64,000 bases of DNA from Oscillospiraceae bacterium (GTDB taxonomy: Bacteria > Bacillota > Clostridia > Oscillospirales > Oscillospiraceae): the NCBI GenBank assembly GCA_015067435.1, contig SVMM01000002.1, forward strand, positions 124,001 to 188,000. The letters are read 5' to 3'. Of the stretch, positions 44,383 to 52,866 are shown piece by piece. The notes under the pieces are model-generated. The model saw only the letters and a program-made list of their open reading frames with translations, had not been told where the DNA came from and did no database searches. The position numbers and the translations under genes were made by a program. Numbering within the stretch: the first letter of the stretch is position 1; every line of letters starts with the position of its first letter.

Positions 44383-44997
44383 TTATTGCTCCGTTCCCGT
44401 CTGTTCCGCCGTTTTCTTTTTCTCTCCCGCCGCGTCCGTTTTCGGCCTGCGGGACGCCGCCGCCTCGCGGTTCGCCTCCGCCGCCTGCTCCTCCTCAACC
44501 GGACGGAGCGGCGCGCCGGCAAACTCCGCACATGCCTTGAGGAACTGCTCGCGCCAGAAGACGTAGCCCCGGGAGCCGGGACGCAGCGAAGCGTCGATCA
44601 CATGTGGCTTTTGCAGATACAAGTCCATCTGCCGGAACACTTTGCGATATGGCTGGTCGCTCTTGTGCGTAAGCACATAGGCAACGTCGTTCATCTCGTG
44701 TCCCCGGCGCTTGAGCAGGCCGCGCATCACGCTGGAGCAGCGCCCCGCCCAGACCGGCGTGCCCAGAATGACGAGCTTATACTCCCAGAGCTGGCGCTCC
44801 ATCTCCAGCCGCGTGATCGCCTTCGTCTTTTTTCGCATCGCGTCCAGTCCGCAGCGCACCCATCCCAGCGCGCCGCCGCGGCGGACACGGTCGCGCACCT
44901 CAACCAGCTCACAGTCCAGCGCATACGCGATCTCGCGCATGACGCGCTTCGTCTTTCCCGTGCGGGAATAATAAATGCAGATGATATCCCGGTTCAT
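44383..44997 (-). CDS. Flavodoxin-like protein
   Basis: A 204-residue protein with the flavodoxin fold. The phosphate loop of FMN binding is at CIYYSRTGKTKRVMREIA, followed by YKLVILGTPVWAGRCSSVMR, the second flavin loop, and DVAYVLTHKSDQPYRK. The last 40 residues are charged and low in complexity. It resembles flavodoxin family proteins that bind FMN in small redox reactions; partner unknown. The ATG overlaps the ydcF-like stop (ATGA). Confidence 0.85.
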   Translation of the reverse strand: MNRDIICIYYSRTGKTKRVMREIAYALDCELVEVRDRVRRGGALGWVRCGLDAMRKKTKAITRLEMERQLWEYKLVILGTPVWAGRCSSVMRGLLKRRGHEMNDVAYVLTHKSDQPYRKVFRQMDLYLQKPHVIDASLRPGSRGYVFWREQFLKACAEFAGAPLRPVEEEQAAEANREAAASRRPKTDAAGEKKKTAEQTGTEQ

Positions 44998-45782
44998 ATG
45001 TCCAGATCCACTCCCAGCAGCATTTCGTTGGCAAGGGCAAACGCCTCGCGCACGGAGAAGTTGGCGTTGAGCAGCGCATAGTATGCGCCGCGCGGCATCT
45101 TTGCGGCGACGGCGTGCGCGTTCTCTTCCGTCATGCCAAGCTTTTTGGTAATATAGTTCGCGCGCGCCACGTGATAATCGCTCGTGACAAAGACAAAGGG
45201 CTGCGCCGGATCGATGCCGAGCTCCGGCAGCAGCGCGAGCGTATACACAAAGTTTGTGCGCGTGCTGGTCGCCCGCTCCTCCTTGCGGATACGCGACGCG
45301 TCCAGCCCGTGCGCGGTCAGATAGCGCGCCATGCACTCCGCCTCGGTGATGTCCTCGCCCTGTCCCTGACAGCCGCTGACAATGACCGGAATATCCGGCT
45401 TGTCTGCGAGATAGTCGAGCGCCGCGTCCAGCCGCGTGCGCAGCGTGAGCGACGGCACGGTGCCGTTGACGCCCGCGCCGAGGATCAGGACGCACGACGC
45501 CTCCGCGCCGTCCGCGTCCCCTTGCGCGCCGCGCAGCACAATCGTCTCAATGACAAGGAAAAAGGCAAAGCCCAGCGCGATCACGCCGGTCAGAATACGC
45601 CTGCACCAGACCGCCCAGCGGCGCTTCGCCGCGGCAAGATCCAAAAAGGCATAGCAGATCAGCGCGCCGCAGGCGCACCAGAACAGCAGCGCGGTGAACC
45701 GCACGCCGCTCACCCGGTTCAGCAGCGTACCCGCGACGGCGCACACCGCGGCAAGATACCAAAAAACTTTTTGCCTGCTCAT
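44994..45782 (-). CDS. YdcF/SanA family membrane protein (DUF218)
   Basis: A 262-residue protein with two or three N-terminal transmembrane segments (residues about 7-75) and a DUF218 domain from about 95: CVLILGAGVNGTVPS, LRTRLDAALDYLAD, IPVIVSGCQGQGEDITEAEC, ATSTRTNFVYTLAL and FVTSDYHVARA. DUF218 proteins such as SanA affect envelope integrity and vancomycin sensitivity, which fits its place after ddl, murF and an ABC-F gene. Biochemical activity is not established. Confidence 0.88.
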   Translation of the reverse strand: MSRQKVFWYLAAVCAVAGTLLNRVSGVRFTALLFWCACGALICYAFLDLAAAKRRWAVWCRRILTGVIALGFAFFLVIETIVLRGAQGDADGAEASCVLILGAGVNGTVPSLTLRTRLDAALDYLADKPDIPVIVSGCQGQGEDITEAECMARYLTAHGLDASRIRKEERATSTRTNFVYTLALLPELGIDPAQPFVFVTSDYHVARANYITKKLGMTEENAHAVAAKMPRGAYYALLNANFSVREAFALANEMLLGVDLDI

Positions 45783-47678
45783 CTATTCCCCCGCCTCCGC
45801 GGCCAGCGTTTCCCAACGCTCCATCAGCGCGTCGAGCTTCGCCTCCGCGTCGGTTTTCTCCGCGTAGAGCGCGGCGTATTTCCCGTAGTCCGTCGCCGCC
45901 TCCTCCATCTGCGCTTCCAGCGCTGCGACCGCCGCCTCCTGCGCCGCGATCTCCCGCTCGCAGATGGTCAGCTGCCGCCGCGCGGACTGCGGATTGTGCC
46001 CCGTTTTTGGTTTTTTCTCTGTAGTGGCTTTTTCCTTTACAGTTTTTACCGGTTCCGGCTTTTGCAGTTCCGTCTTGATGCGGCGGTAGCGCTCGAAGCC
46101 GACGCGGTAGTCCGTAATTGTGCCGCCCTCCAGCTCCCAGATGCGCGTGGCAAAGCGGTTGATGAAATAACGGTCGTGGCTGACAAACAGCAGCGTGCCG
46201 TCGTACGCCTCCACAGCCTCCTCGATCCACTCGCGCGAGGCGATGTCCAGATGGTTCGTCGGCTCATCCAGAATGAGCAGATTGACCGCCTCGTCCATGA
46301 TCGTGCATAGGTACAGGCGGCTCAGCTCGCCGCCGGAGAGCGTTTTGACGCTCTTGAACACGTCCTCGCCCCGGAAGTGGAACGCGGCCAGACGGTCGCG
46401 CGCCGCCTGCGTCGTCACGCCGCGCTTCGACCAGAGCAGCGTGTCGACCAGATTGCGCTCCGGCACGTCGAAGCGGACGATCTGCGGCAGATACGCGATG
46501 CGCACGGAGGGGCCGAACTTGATCCGCCCCTCGTCCGGGTACTCCTGATCCATCAGGAGCTTCAACAGCGTGGTCTTGCCCATGCCGTTGTCGCCGAGCA
46601 GCGCGATGCGCTCCCCGCCCGTCACCTGTAAATTGAGGTCATGGAACAGCGTGCGTTCGCCGAAGGACTTGCCCACGCCCTTGAGCTCGAACACCTCGTC
46701 GCCGAAAAACTCACGGCTGACGAACTGCGCGGTCAGCGCTTTGTCCTTCGTCGGCTTGTCCGTCGTGCGCATCCGCTCGATGCGCTTTTCCATCGATTTC
46801 GCGCGGCGGTAGGTCTTGTCGTCGCCTTTGAAGGCGAACATGCGCAGCTGCTCCGCGGACTTCTCCAGCTGCTCGATCTTCGCCTGTTCCTTTTCGTACT
46901 GCCGCAGGCGTTCCAGATAGCGGCGCTCCTTTTCCACGGCGTAAAAGCTGTAGTTTCCGCTGTAGAACTCCGCCTTGCCGTCAAGCACCTCGATACAGCG
47001 CGTCACCGTGCGGTCGAGAAAGTAGCGGTCGTGCGAGATGGCAAGCACCGTGCCCTTAAAGGTTGAAAGATACGTTTCCAGCCACTCGGTCGCGTGCAGA
47101 TCAAGGTGGTTCGTCGGCTCGTCGAGCAGCAGGATGTCCGTATCCTCCAGAATGAGCCGCCCCAGGTTGACGCGCGTCTTCTCACCGCCGGAGAGCGTGT
47201 CGAACGCGCGTTTGCGCATCTCCGCGTCCAGCGAAAGGCCGTTCGCGACCTTGTTGACGGCGGTCTCCGTGTCATAGCCGCCCAGACCCTCGAATTTTGC
47301 CGACAGCTCGCCGTAGCGCCGCAACGTCTCCGCGCTCTCGTCGCCGTTCGCCATCCGCTCGCCCAGCGCGTCCATCTCCTCCGCCATGCGCTGCGTGCGC
47401 GCAAACGCGCTTTGCAGCACGTCCTCCACGGTGCAGCCGTCCGGATAGACGGGGATCTGTGAGATGAGGCCCACGCGCCTGTCCGGAGCGAAGATCACAT
47501 CCCCCGCGTCCGCGCTGATCTCGCCGGTCAATATGCGGAACAGCGTGGTCTTGCCCGCGCCGTTCTTGCCGAGCAGTCCCACGCGCTCTCCGCGTTCGAT
47601 CTGGAACGTGAGTCCGTCCAGTATGTTTTTTTCCAAGTCAAAGGACTTGATAAGTCCCGCGACGCTCAGTTCGATCAT
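45783..47678 (-). CDS. ABC-F family ATPase
   Basis: A soluble protein with two ATPase modules and no membrane domain (631 residues). Walker A motifs are GKNGAGKTTLF and GDNGMGKTTLL, signatures are DTLSGGEKTRV and KTLSGGELSRL, and Walker B motifs are DILLLDEPTNHLDL and LLILDEPTNHLDI. The linker (about 240-315) is charged and helical, and a C-terminal coiled coil follows (QAAREREI-type region, about 555-631). ABC-F proteins act on the ribosome E site as translation factors or as antibiotic protection proteins. The YdiF/Uup-like shape suggests housekeeping. ATGA overlap with murF. Confidence 0.93.
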   Translation of the reverse strand: MIELSVAGLIKSFDLEKNILDGLTFQIERGERVGLLGKNGAGKTTLFRILTGEISADAGDVIFAPDRRVGLISQIPVYPDGCTVEDVLQSAFARTQRMAEEMDALGERMANGDESAETLRRYGELSAKFEGLGGYDTETAVNKVANGLSLDAEMRKRAFDTLSGGEKTRVNLGRLILEDTDILLLDEPTNHLDLHATEWLETYLSTFKGTVLAISHDRYFLDRTVTRCIEVLDGKAEFYSGNYSFYAVEKERRYLERLRQYEKEQAKIEQLEKSAEQLRMFAFKGDDKTYRRAKSMEKRIERMRTTDKPTKDKALTAQFVSREFFGDEVFELKGVGKSFGERTLFHDLNLQVTGGERIALLGDNGMGKTTLLKLLMDQEYPDEGRIKFGPSVRIAYLPQIVRFDVPERNLVDTLLWSKRGVTTQAARDRLAAFHFRGEDVFKSVKTLSGGELSRLYLCTIMDEAVNLLILDEPTNHLDIASREWIEEAVEAYDGTLLFVSHDRYFINRFATRIWELEGGTITDYRVGFERYRRIKTELQKPEPVKTVKEKATTEKKPKTGHNPQSARRQLTICEREIAAQEAAVAALEAQMEEAATDYGKYAALYAEKTDAEAKLDALMERWETLAAEAGE

Positions 47679-49051
47679 TTGCTCAATTCTTCCGTGATTC
47701 GTTCAAAATGCATGGAGTGCGACGCCTTGACCAGCATCGCCGTCCCCGGTATAAACGCCGCCCTGACGGCGTCAAGCGCGTCGTCGACGGTCGGGAACCA
47801 CTGCGCCCCCTCGCCCGCCGCCGCGGCAATGTCCCGCGCCTTCTCGCCCACGGCAATCACCTGCCCGACGCCCAGCTCGCGTGCCAGCGCGCCGATCTCG
47901 CGGTGCGCCGCGACCGTCAGCTCGCCCAGCTCCGCCATATCGCCGAGCACGGCGGCTGTGCGCCCTTCGCTTCGCCCAAGCACCTCCAGCGCGGCGCGCA
48001 TGGACTGCGGACCCGCGTTGTAGCAGTCGTCCAGCAGGCGGCGACCCTCCGGAAGCTCGATCACGTGCATCCGCGCGCCGGACGGCTCGTAGGCGGCGAC
48101 GCCGCGCTCGATCTCCTCCGCGCTCAGCCCCAGCGCCTCTCCCACGGCAGCCGCAATCGACGCGGGATAGATCATGTGCGCCCCCGGCGCGGGGATGTCA
48201 AGGGTATAGCACGCCTTGTCCGTCGATACCGTACAGGTTATTCCATCGATCCCGCGATCTCGAATGTCGCTGACGCGTGCGTCACAATGCGCGCTCTTGC
48301 CCGCGCGGACGACACGCTGTGCCAGACGCACCTTGTCGAGCCACTCGTCGTCGCCGTTGAGGAACGCGGCGCCGTCGGCGGCAAGATTCTCGAAGATCTC
48401 GCACTTTGCGCGGTAGATGCCCTCGCGCGAGCCGAGGTATTCGATGTGCATATCGCCGATGTTCGTGATGACGGCGACGTCCGGCTTTACCATCTCGCCG
48501 AGATAGCGGATCTGGCCCGCGCGGTCCATGCCCGTCTCGATGACCGCCGCCTCGTACGTCTCGTCGAGGCGCAACAGCGTCATGGGCGTGCCGATCTCGT
48601 TGTTGAAGTTCGCCTCGGTCTTGAGGGTCCTGTACTTCTGTGCGAGGACGGAGGCGATCATCTCCTTGCAGGTGGTCTTGCCGACACTGCCGGTGATCTG
48701 CACCACGGGCAGGGAAAACTGCGCGCGATACCACGCGGCGAGGTCCTTGTACGCCACGGTCGTATCCTTGACGCGGACGAAGAACTTTCCCTCCTCCAGC
48801 GTCTTTTCAATTCTTTCCTCCCGCAGCGCCTCCGGCATCCTGTCGCAGAGGCAGCCCGCCGCCCCCGCGGCAAGCGCCTTGTCGATAAAGTCGTGCCCGT
48901 CGAACTTCTCGCCCACGATGGGGATGAACAGCGCGCCGTCCCCGACGGTGCGGCTGTCCGTGCTGACGGAGGTCACGGCCGTGTGCGGATCGCCGCCCAG
49001 AATCACACCGCCGACGGCGTTGGCAAGCTCCAAAACGTTAAAGGGTTTCAC
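47675..49051 (-). CDS. murF: UDP-N-acetylmuramoyl-tripeptide:D-alanyl-D-alanine ligase MurF
   Basis: MurF adds D-Ala-D-Ala to the UDP-MurNAc-tripeptide. The 458-residue protein shows the substrate domain (SVSTDSRTVGDGALFIPI), the ATP loop QITGSVGKTTCKEMIASVL, NFNNEIGTPMTLL, the Glu in VIETGMDRAGQIRYL, and the C-terminal LLDDCYNAGPQSM. The start is GTG at 49051 (reading KPFNVLELANAV) because GAGGAGAG lies just upstream. This GTG overlaps the ddl stop. It directly follows ddl, which makes its substrate. Confidence 0.96.
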   Translation of the reverse strand: MKPFNVLELANAVGGVILGGDPHTAVTSVSTDSRTVGDGALFIPIVGEKFDGHDFIDKALAAGAAGCLCDRMPEALREERIEKTLEEGKFFVRVKDTTVAYKDLAAWYRAQFSLPVVQITGSVGKTTCKEMIASVLAQKYRTLKTEANFNNEIGTPMTLLRLDETYEAAVIETGMDRAGQIRYLGEMVKPDVAVITNIGDMHIEYLGSREGIYRAKCEIFENLAADGAAFLNGDDEWLDKVRLAQRVVRAGKSAHCDARVSDIRDRGIDGITCTVSTDKACYTLDIPAPGAHMIYPASIAAAVGEALGLSAEEIERGVAAYEPSGARMHVIELPEGRRLLDDCYNAGPQSMRAALEVLGRSEGRTAAVLGDMAELGELTVAAHREIGALARELGVGQVIAVGEKARDIAAAAGEGAQWFPTVDDALDAVRAAFIPGTAMLVKASHSMHFERITEELSK

Positions 49052-50103
49052 GACTTCTCTCCTCTCACCTTGAGCGATTCCGAGACGATGGTCTCGCACA
49101 GCTCCTCATAGCTCATGCCGATCGCCGCAGCCTCCTGCGGAACCAGGCTGGTCGGCGTCATGCCCGGCAGCGTGTTGATCTCCAGAAAGTACGGTGTGCC
49201 GTCCGGCGTGACGATAAAGTCCGCGCGCGAGTAGACGGAGAGGCCGAGGATGCGGAACACGGTCTCCGTCGCGTCGCGCAGGCGCTCCTCCCAGTCCGGC
49301 GGGATCGGCGCGGGGGTGATCTCCTCCGCCGCGCCCGCCTGATACTTGTTTGCATAGTCGTAAAAGCCGCTCTTGGGGATGATCTCGATGGACGGCAGCG
49401 CCTTGCCCGCGAGGATGGCGACCTGGATCTCCCGTCCGGCGATGTACTGCTCCAGCACCACGCGGCCGCCATAGGCAAGGCACTCGTACAGCGCCGCCTT
49501 GAGCGCGGCAGCGTCATGCGCGATGGATACGCCGATGGACGAGCCGTTCGCGATGGGCTTGACCACGCACGGGAGCCGCGTCTCGGCGGCAAGGCGGTCG
49601 ATGTCCGCCTCCTCATACGTGACGGCGCGCCACTGGGGCGTCACCACATAGTCGGCGACGAGGCGCTTCGTCAGGTCCTTGTCCATGGCGATGGCGCTGC
49701 CGAGATAGCCGCTGCCGGTATAGGGGATGCCGAGCAGGTCAAACGCCGCCTGCACGCGCCCGTCCTCGCCGCAGGTGCCGTGCAGCGCGAGGAAGACCAC
49801 GTCCGCCATCCGGCAGACCGTCAGCACGTCCTTTCCGAAGACGCTCGCGCTCTTGTCGGCGCGCATGGCGCGCACCGCGTCCAGATCCGGCTCCTCCTTC
49901 GCGACGCTGTAGTCGCTGCAAAGCCCGTCCGGCGCGTCAAAAATATCCTCCAATGCGCCGTCATAGCGCTCCAATCCCAGAAACATATCCACCAGAATCG
50001 CCTGATGCCCGCGCGAACGGAGCGCGCGGCAAACCTTCGTCCCGCTGGACAGCGAGACGTTGCGCTCCATGCTCAACCCGCCTGCAAGAACCACGATCTT
50101 CAT
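49048..50103 (-). CDS. ddl: D-alanine-D-alanine ligase
   Basis: A 351-residue ATP-grasp ligase. It begins MKIVVLAGGLSMERNVSL and shows LALHGTCGEDGRVQ, the YTGSGYLGSAIAMDK loop, KPIANGSSIGVSIA, VLEQYIAGREIQV and PYFLEINTLPGMTPTSLV. In the omega loop GFYDYANKYQAG the Tyr typical of D-Ala-D-Ala (not D-Ala-D-Lac) enzymes is present, so no intrinsic vancomycin-type substrate change is indicated. It heads a tightly packed operon with murF and six other genes up to the M18 peptidase. Confidence 0.96.
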   Translation of the reverse strand: MKIVVLAGGLSMERNVSLSSGTKVCRALRSRGHQAILVDMFLGLERYDGALEDIFDAPDGLCSDYSVAKEEPDLDAVRAMRADKSASVFGKDVLTVCRMADVVFLALHGTCGEDGRVQAAFDLLGIPYTGSGYLGSAIAMDKDLTKRLVADYVVTPQWRAVTYEEADIDRLAAETRLPCVVKPIANGSSIGVSIAHDAAALKAALYECLAYGGRVVLEQYIAGREIQVAILAGKALPSIEIIPKSGFYDYANKYQAGAAEEITPAPIPPDWEERLRDATETVFRILGLSVYSRADFIVTPDGTPYFLEINTLPGMTPTSLVPQEAAAIGMSYEELCETIVSESLKVRGEKS

Positions 50104-50145
50104 GTGGTATTCCGCCTTTCCATGAATGAATTCCATACTTACCCT

Positions 50146-50172
50146 ATTATAACAGGATACACTTTAACACAA
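50146..50172 (-). promoter_or_regulatory. Probable promoter of the ddl operon
   Basis: On the minus strand a perfect TATAAT (50146-50151) lies 43 nt before ddl. The best -35 is TTGTGT (50167-50172) at a short 15-nt spacing. Confidence 0.6.
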
Positions 50173-50180
50173 CCGGCGGC

Positions 50181-50221
50181 AAAAAACAAGCGCCGCCGCT
50201 TCCCTTTTCGGAAAACGGCGG
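50181..50221 (-). terminator. Terminator after the TIGR03936 gene
   Basis: In the minus direction CCGCCG, a long loop and CGGCGG (with further weak pairing inside) are followed by CGCTTGTTTTTTG, 20 nt after the gene and before the ddl promoter. Confidence 0.65.
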
Positions 50222-50240
50222 ACGCATGGTTATGCTTCGC

Positions 50241-50903
50241 TCAGCGGAACACATTCCCGTCCGCGTCGTAGACCTCCAGACGGCGCACGCGCGAAAAATC
50301 GGGTGCAAGCTCCGGCAGGTACGCCGTCACGGCGGCGGCGAGCAGCGCGGGATTGAGCCCCGGGTTCTGCGCCGCGACCGTCACGTCGGCGGTAACGAGC
50401 TTTTCCGCCTCCGTCCACGTGAGCGAGCGGATCAGCGGCGCGATGTTGATCTCGGCAAGCTCCTTGTGCTTGGTGCGCTTCTCGACCAGCACTTCTTCGC
50501 GCGCGAACAGCTCGTTCAGCGCATTGAGCGCCCCTTCCGGCACGCCGTTGTCGTAGTCGAGTTCCACCCGTGCGCGCAAATGCGCCAGATCGCGCGCCGG
50601 ACGCTCGACGCGGTAGCATTCCCGGACGCGCAGCCCCATGGGCAGGCCCGTGTTGAGCATCTCCGCGATACCGGAGCCGTCGACGTCCTGCTCCACCTCG
50701 AAGTCCAGCAGCTCACATTCGCTGCTCTGCCCCACGGGAAGCGGCAGCACGATGGAGATGAGCGGATGCGGGTGGAAGCCCTGCGAGTGACGCAGCTCCA
50801 ATCCGCCGCGCGGGAACACGCGCTGGAACGTGCGCATCAGGTCGAGATGCGAGATGTACGACGCCTGCGCCTCCTTGACGAACAATAAGCGTAATTTAGC
50901 CAT
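50241..50903 (-). CDS. TIGR03936 family radical SAM-associated protein
   Basis: A 220-residue protein of the TIGR03936 (DUF2344) family, always linked to the TIGR03960 radical SAM protein. It begins MAKLRLLFVKEAQASYISHL and shows RTFQRVFPRGGLEL, HSQGFHPHPLISIVLPLPVG and SECELLDFEVEQDVD. The pair is found near spoIVF or rng in Clostridia and is thought to act in tRNA or rRNA modification, but the reaction is unknown. It lies 127 nt after TIGR03960 across a hairpin array; the rng and rplU genes often found next are absent here. Confidence 0.9.
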   Translation of the reverse strand: MAKLRLLFVKEAQASYISHLDLMRTFQRVFPRGGLELRHSQGFHPHPLISIVLPLPVGQSSECELLDFEVEQDVDGSGIAEMLNTGLPMGLRVRECYRVERPARDLAHLRARVELDYDNGVPEGALNALNELFAREEVLVEKRTKHKELAEINIAPLIRSLTWTEAEKLVTADVTVAAQNPGLNPALLAAAVTAYLPELAPDFSRVRRLEVYDADGNVFR

Positions 50904-50928
50904 CGCATGCCCTCCCCAGAAATGCGTT

Positions 50929-51080
50929 TGCTCCGCAGGCGGAGCACGTTACTCCTCCAGACATGGAGGAGTTCGCCATATTTCGCGGTTGCCGCGCAAG
51001 CGGCGAGCGAAATGGCATTGAATTCTTTTGTCAGCGGTCACACTGACAAAAGCTGTTTGCTCCGCACCCGGAGCAAACAG
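50929..51080 (-). repeat. Array of five consecutive hairpins spanning the end of the TIGR03960 gene
   Basis: Adjacent perfect inverted repeats: TGCTCCG/CGGAGCA (50929-50946), ACTCCTCCA/TGGAGGAGT (50951-50972), TTTCGC/GCGAAA enclosing a core hairpin with outer GCC/GGC (50975-51016), CTTTTGTCAG/CTGACAAAAG (51025-51052), and 12-bp arms at 51053-51064 and 51069-51080. The last two lie partly or wholly in the coding sequence, and one includes the stop codon. Confidence 0.8.
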
Positions 51081-52857
51081 TCCGGCAGTCCGGCGTCGTC
51101 ACGCCCTCGTAGCAGCGGTCGTGCTCGCGCATGAGGAACTTATCGGTCACGCCCACGTCGATGTGGCTCCACGGCATGAGCTCGCCGTGCTCGCGGCGGC
51201 GGTTGGCATAGAAATGCGGGTCAATGCCGCACGCGGCAAAGGCGTCCAGCCAGCGCTGAAGCGAGAAATAGTCCTCCCACGCGTCCAGCTTTGCGCCCCG
51301 GCGGTGCGCTTCCTCCATCACGGCGCACATCCGCCGGTCGCCGCGGGAGATCACCGCCTCCATGAAGCTCGTGGGCGAAGGGTGCCAGTTGTAGGTGACG
51401 GTTTTGGTGTTCATGCGCTCGCGCAGCAGCGCCACGCGCCGCTCGTATTCTTCGATAGGGATCTGCGGCTCCCACTGGAACGCCGTGTGCGGCTTCGGCA
51501 CGAACCACGAGGTCGACACCGTGATGCGCACGCCGCGCGCCTTGTTGATAGCACTCTCGCGCCACGCGTGCATGACGTGGGCGGCAACGTCGGCGATGCC
51601 GATCACGTCCTCGTCCGTCTCGGTGGGAAGGCCGAGCATGAAATAGAGCTTGACCGCGCTGTAGCCGCCCGCGAAGGCGCGGCGGCAGGATTCGAGCAGA
51701 TCTTCCTCCGTCAAATTCTTGTTGATCGCGCCGCGCAGGCGCTGCGTGCCCGCCTCCGGTGCGAAGGTGAGGCCGGTCTTGCGGCCCTTTTGCAGCCGCT
51801 CCATCAGCGCCATGGAGAAATTGTCCGCCCGCAGCGAGGGCAGCGACAGATTGAGGTGCTTGCGCTCGCAGAACGGCTCCAGGTCGTCGCACAGCTCGAC
51901 AAGCGGGCGATAATCCGAGGTCGAGAGCGACGAGAGCGTCATCTCCTGATAGCCGCTGTCCTCCACCGCCTCGCGCGCGTACTGTGCGCACAGCTCACGC
52001 GAACGCGGACGCACGGGGCGGTAGACGTAGCCCGCCTGACAGAAGCGGCAGCCGCGGATACAGCCGCGGAACAGTTCCAGCGTGATGCGGTCCTGCACGA
52101 TCTCGGTCGAGGGCACGATGGTCTTGGCGGGATAGTACGCCTTGTCCATGTCGGTGACAATGCGCTTCCGGATACGCGCTGGCGCGCCGTCTTTGGGCGT
52201 GATCGCCGCCACGGTGCCGTCGTCGTGGTAGCTCACGTCGTACAGGCTCGGCACGTACACGCCCTCCAGATGGCAGGCACGGCGCAGGAACGTCTGCTTG
52301 TCCCAGCCCTCGCGCCGCGCGAGGCGGTGCAGCTCCAGCAACTCCGGCAGCTGGTCCTCGCCCTCGCCGAGCAGCGCGAGGTCGATGAAATCCGCGATCG
52401 GCTCGCAGTTGTACATCGCCGTGCCGCCCGCGACGACCAGCGGCGTCAGCGACGGCCGGTCCGCGCTGCGGATGGGCACGCGCGCGAGATCGAGCATATT
52501 GAGCATGGCGGGAAACGCCATCTCGTACCCCACCGAGAACGCGATGACGTCAAAATCCCCGATGGGGTCGGAGGATTCCAGCGCGTAGAGCGGGATATCC
52601 GCCCTGCGCATCTCCTCCTCCATGTCCCCCCACGGATGGAAGCAGCGCTCGCACCAGACGCCGTCCATGTTGTTCATGACGCCGTAGAGGATGCGCATGC
52701 CGAGGTTCGACATCCCGATCTCATACGTATCGGGAAAACAGAACGCGACGCGGGTATCCACCTGCGTCTTGTCCTTCATGACCGCGTTATACTCCCCGCC
52801 GACATAGCGGGCGGGCTTCTGCACGCGGGGCAGAATTCTTTCCAGTCTTTTGTCCAT
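51031..52857 (-). CDS. TIGR03960 family B12-binding-like radical SAM protein
   Basis: A 608-residue radical SAM protein of the TIGR03960 family. An N-terminal B12-binding-like domain (GGEYNAVMKDKTQVDTRVAF, MSNLGMRILYGVMN) precedes the radical SAM core with the Cys motif ELFRGCIRGCRFCQAGYVY and TFAPEAGTQRLRGAINK. The C terminus has Cys-rich motifs in CRTVCSGCGANSFCQCDR. The family is linked to TIGR03936 and to RNA metabolism loci, but no reaction is proven. The final residues are encoded inside a hairpin array, so the tail may be a late addition compared with the usual family ending. Confidence 0.92.
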   Translation of the reverse strand: MDKRLERILPRVQKPARYVGGEYNAVMKDKTQVDTRVAFCFPDTYEIGMSNLGMRILYGVMNNMDGVWCERCFHPWGDMEEEMRRADIPLYALESSDPIGDFDVIAFSVGYEMAFPAMLNMLDLARVPIRSADRPSLTPLVVAGGTAMYNCEPIADFIDLALLGEGEDQLPELLELHRLARREGWDKQTFLRRACHLEGVYVPSLYDVSYHDDGTVAAITPKDGAPARIRKRIVTDMDKAYYPAKTIVPSTEIVQDRITLELFRGCIRGCRFCQAGYVYRPVRPRSRELCAQYAREAVEDSGYQEMTLSSLSTSDYRPLVELCDDLEPFCERKHLNLSLPSLRADNFSMALMERLQKGRKTGLTFAPEAGTQRLRGAINKNLTEEDLLESCRRAFAGGYSAVKLYFMLGLPTETDEDVIGIADVAAHVMHAWRESAINKARGVRITVSTSWFVPKPHTAFQWEPQIPIEEYERRVALLRERMNTKTVTYNWHPSPTSFMEAVISRGDRRMCAVMEEAHRRGAKLDAWEDYFSLQRWLDAFAACGIDPHFYANRRREHGELMPWSHIDVGVTDKFLMREHDRCYEGVTTPDCRTVCSGCGANSFCQCDR

Positions 52858-52866
52858 GCAGCGATT

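Noticed and set aside
49048-50103. A D-Ala-D-Lac type (vancomycin resistance) ligase
   Set aside because: The Tyr of the omega loop found in D-Ala-D-Ala ligases is present and no vanH or vanX lies nearby.
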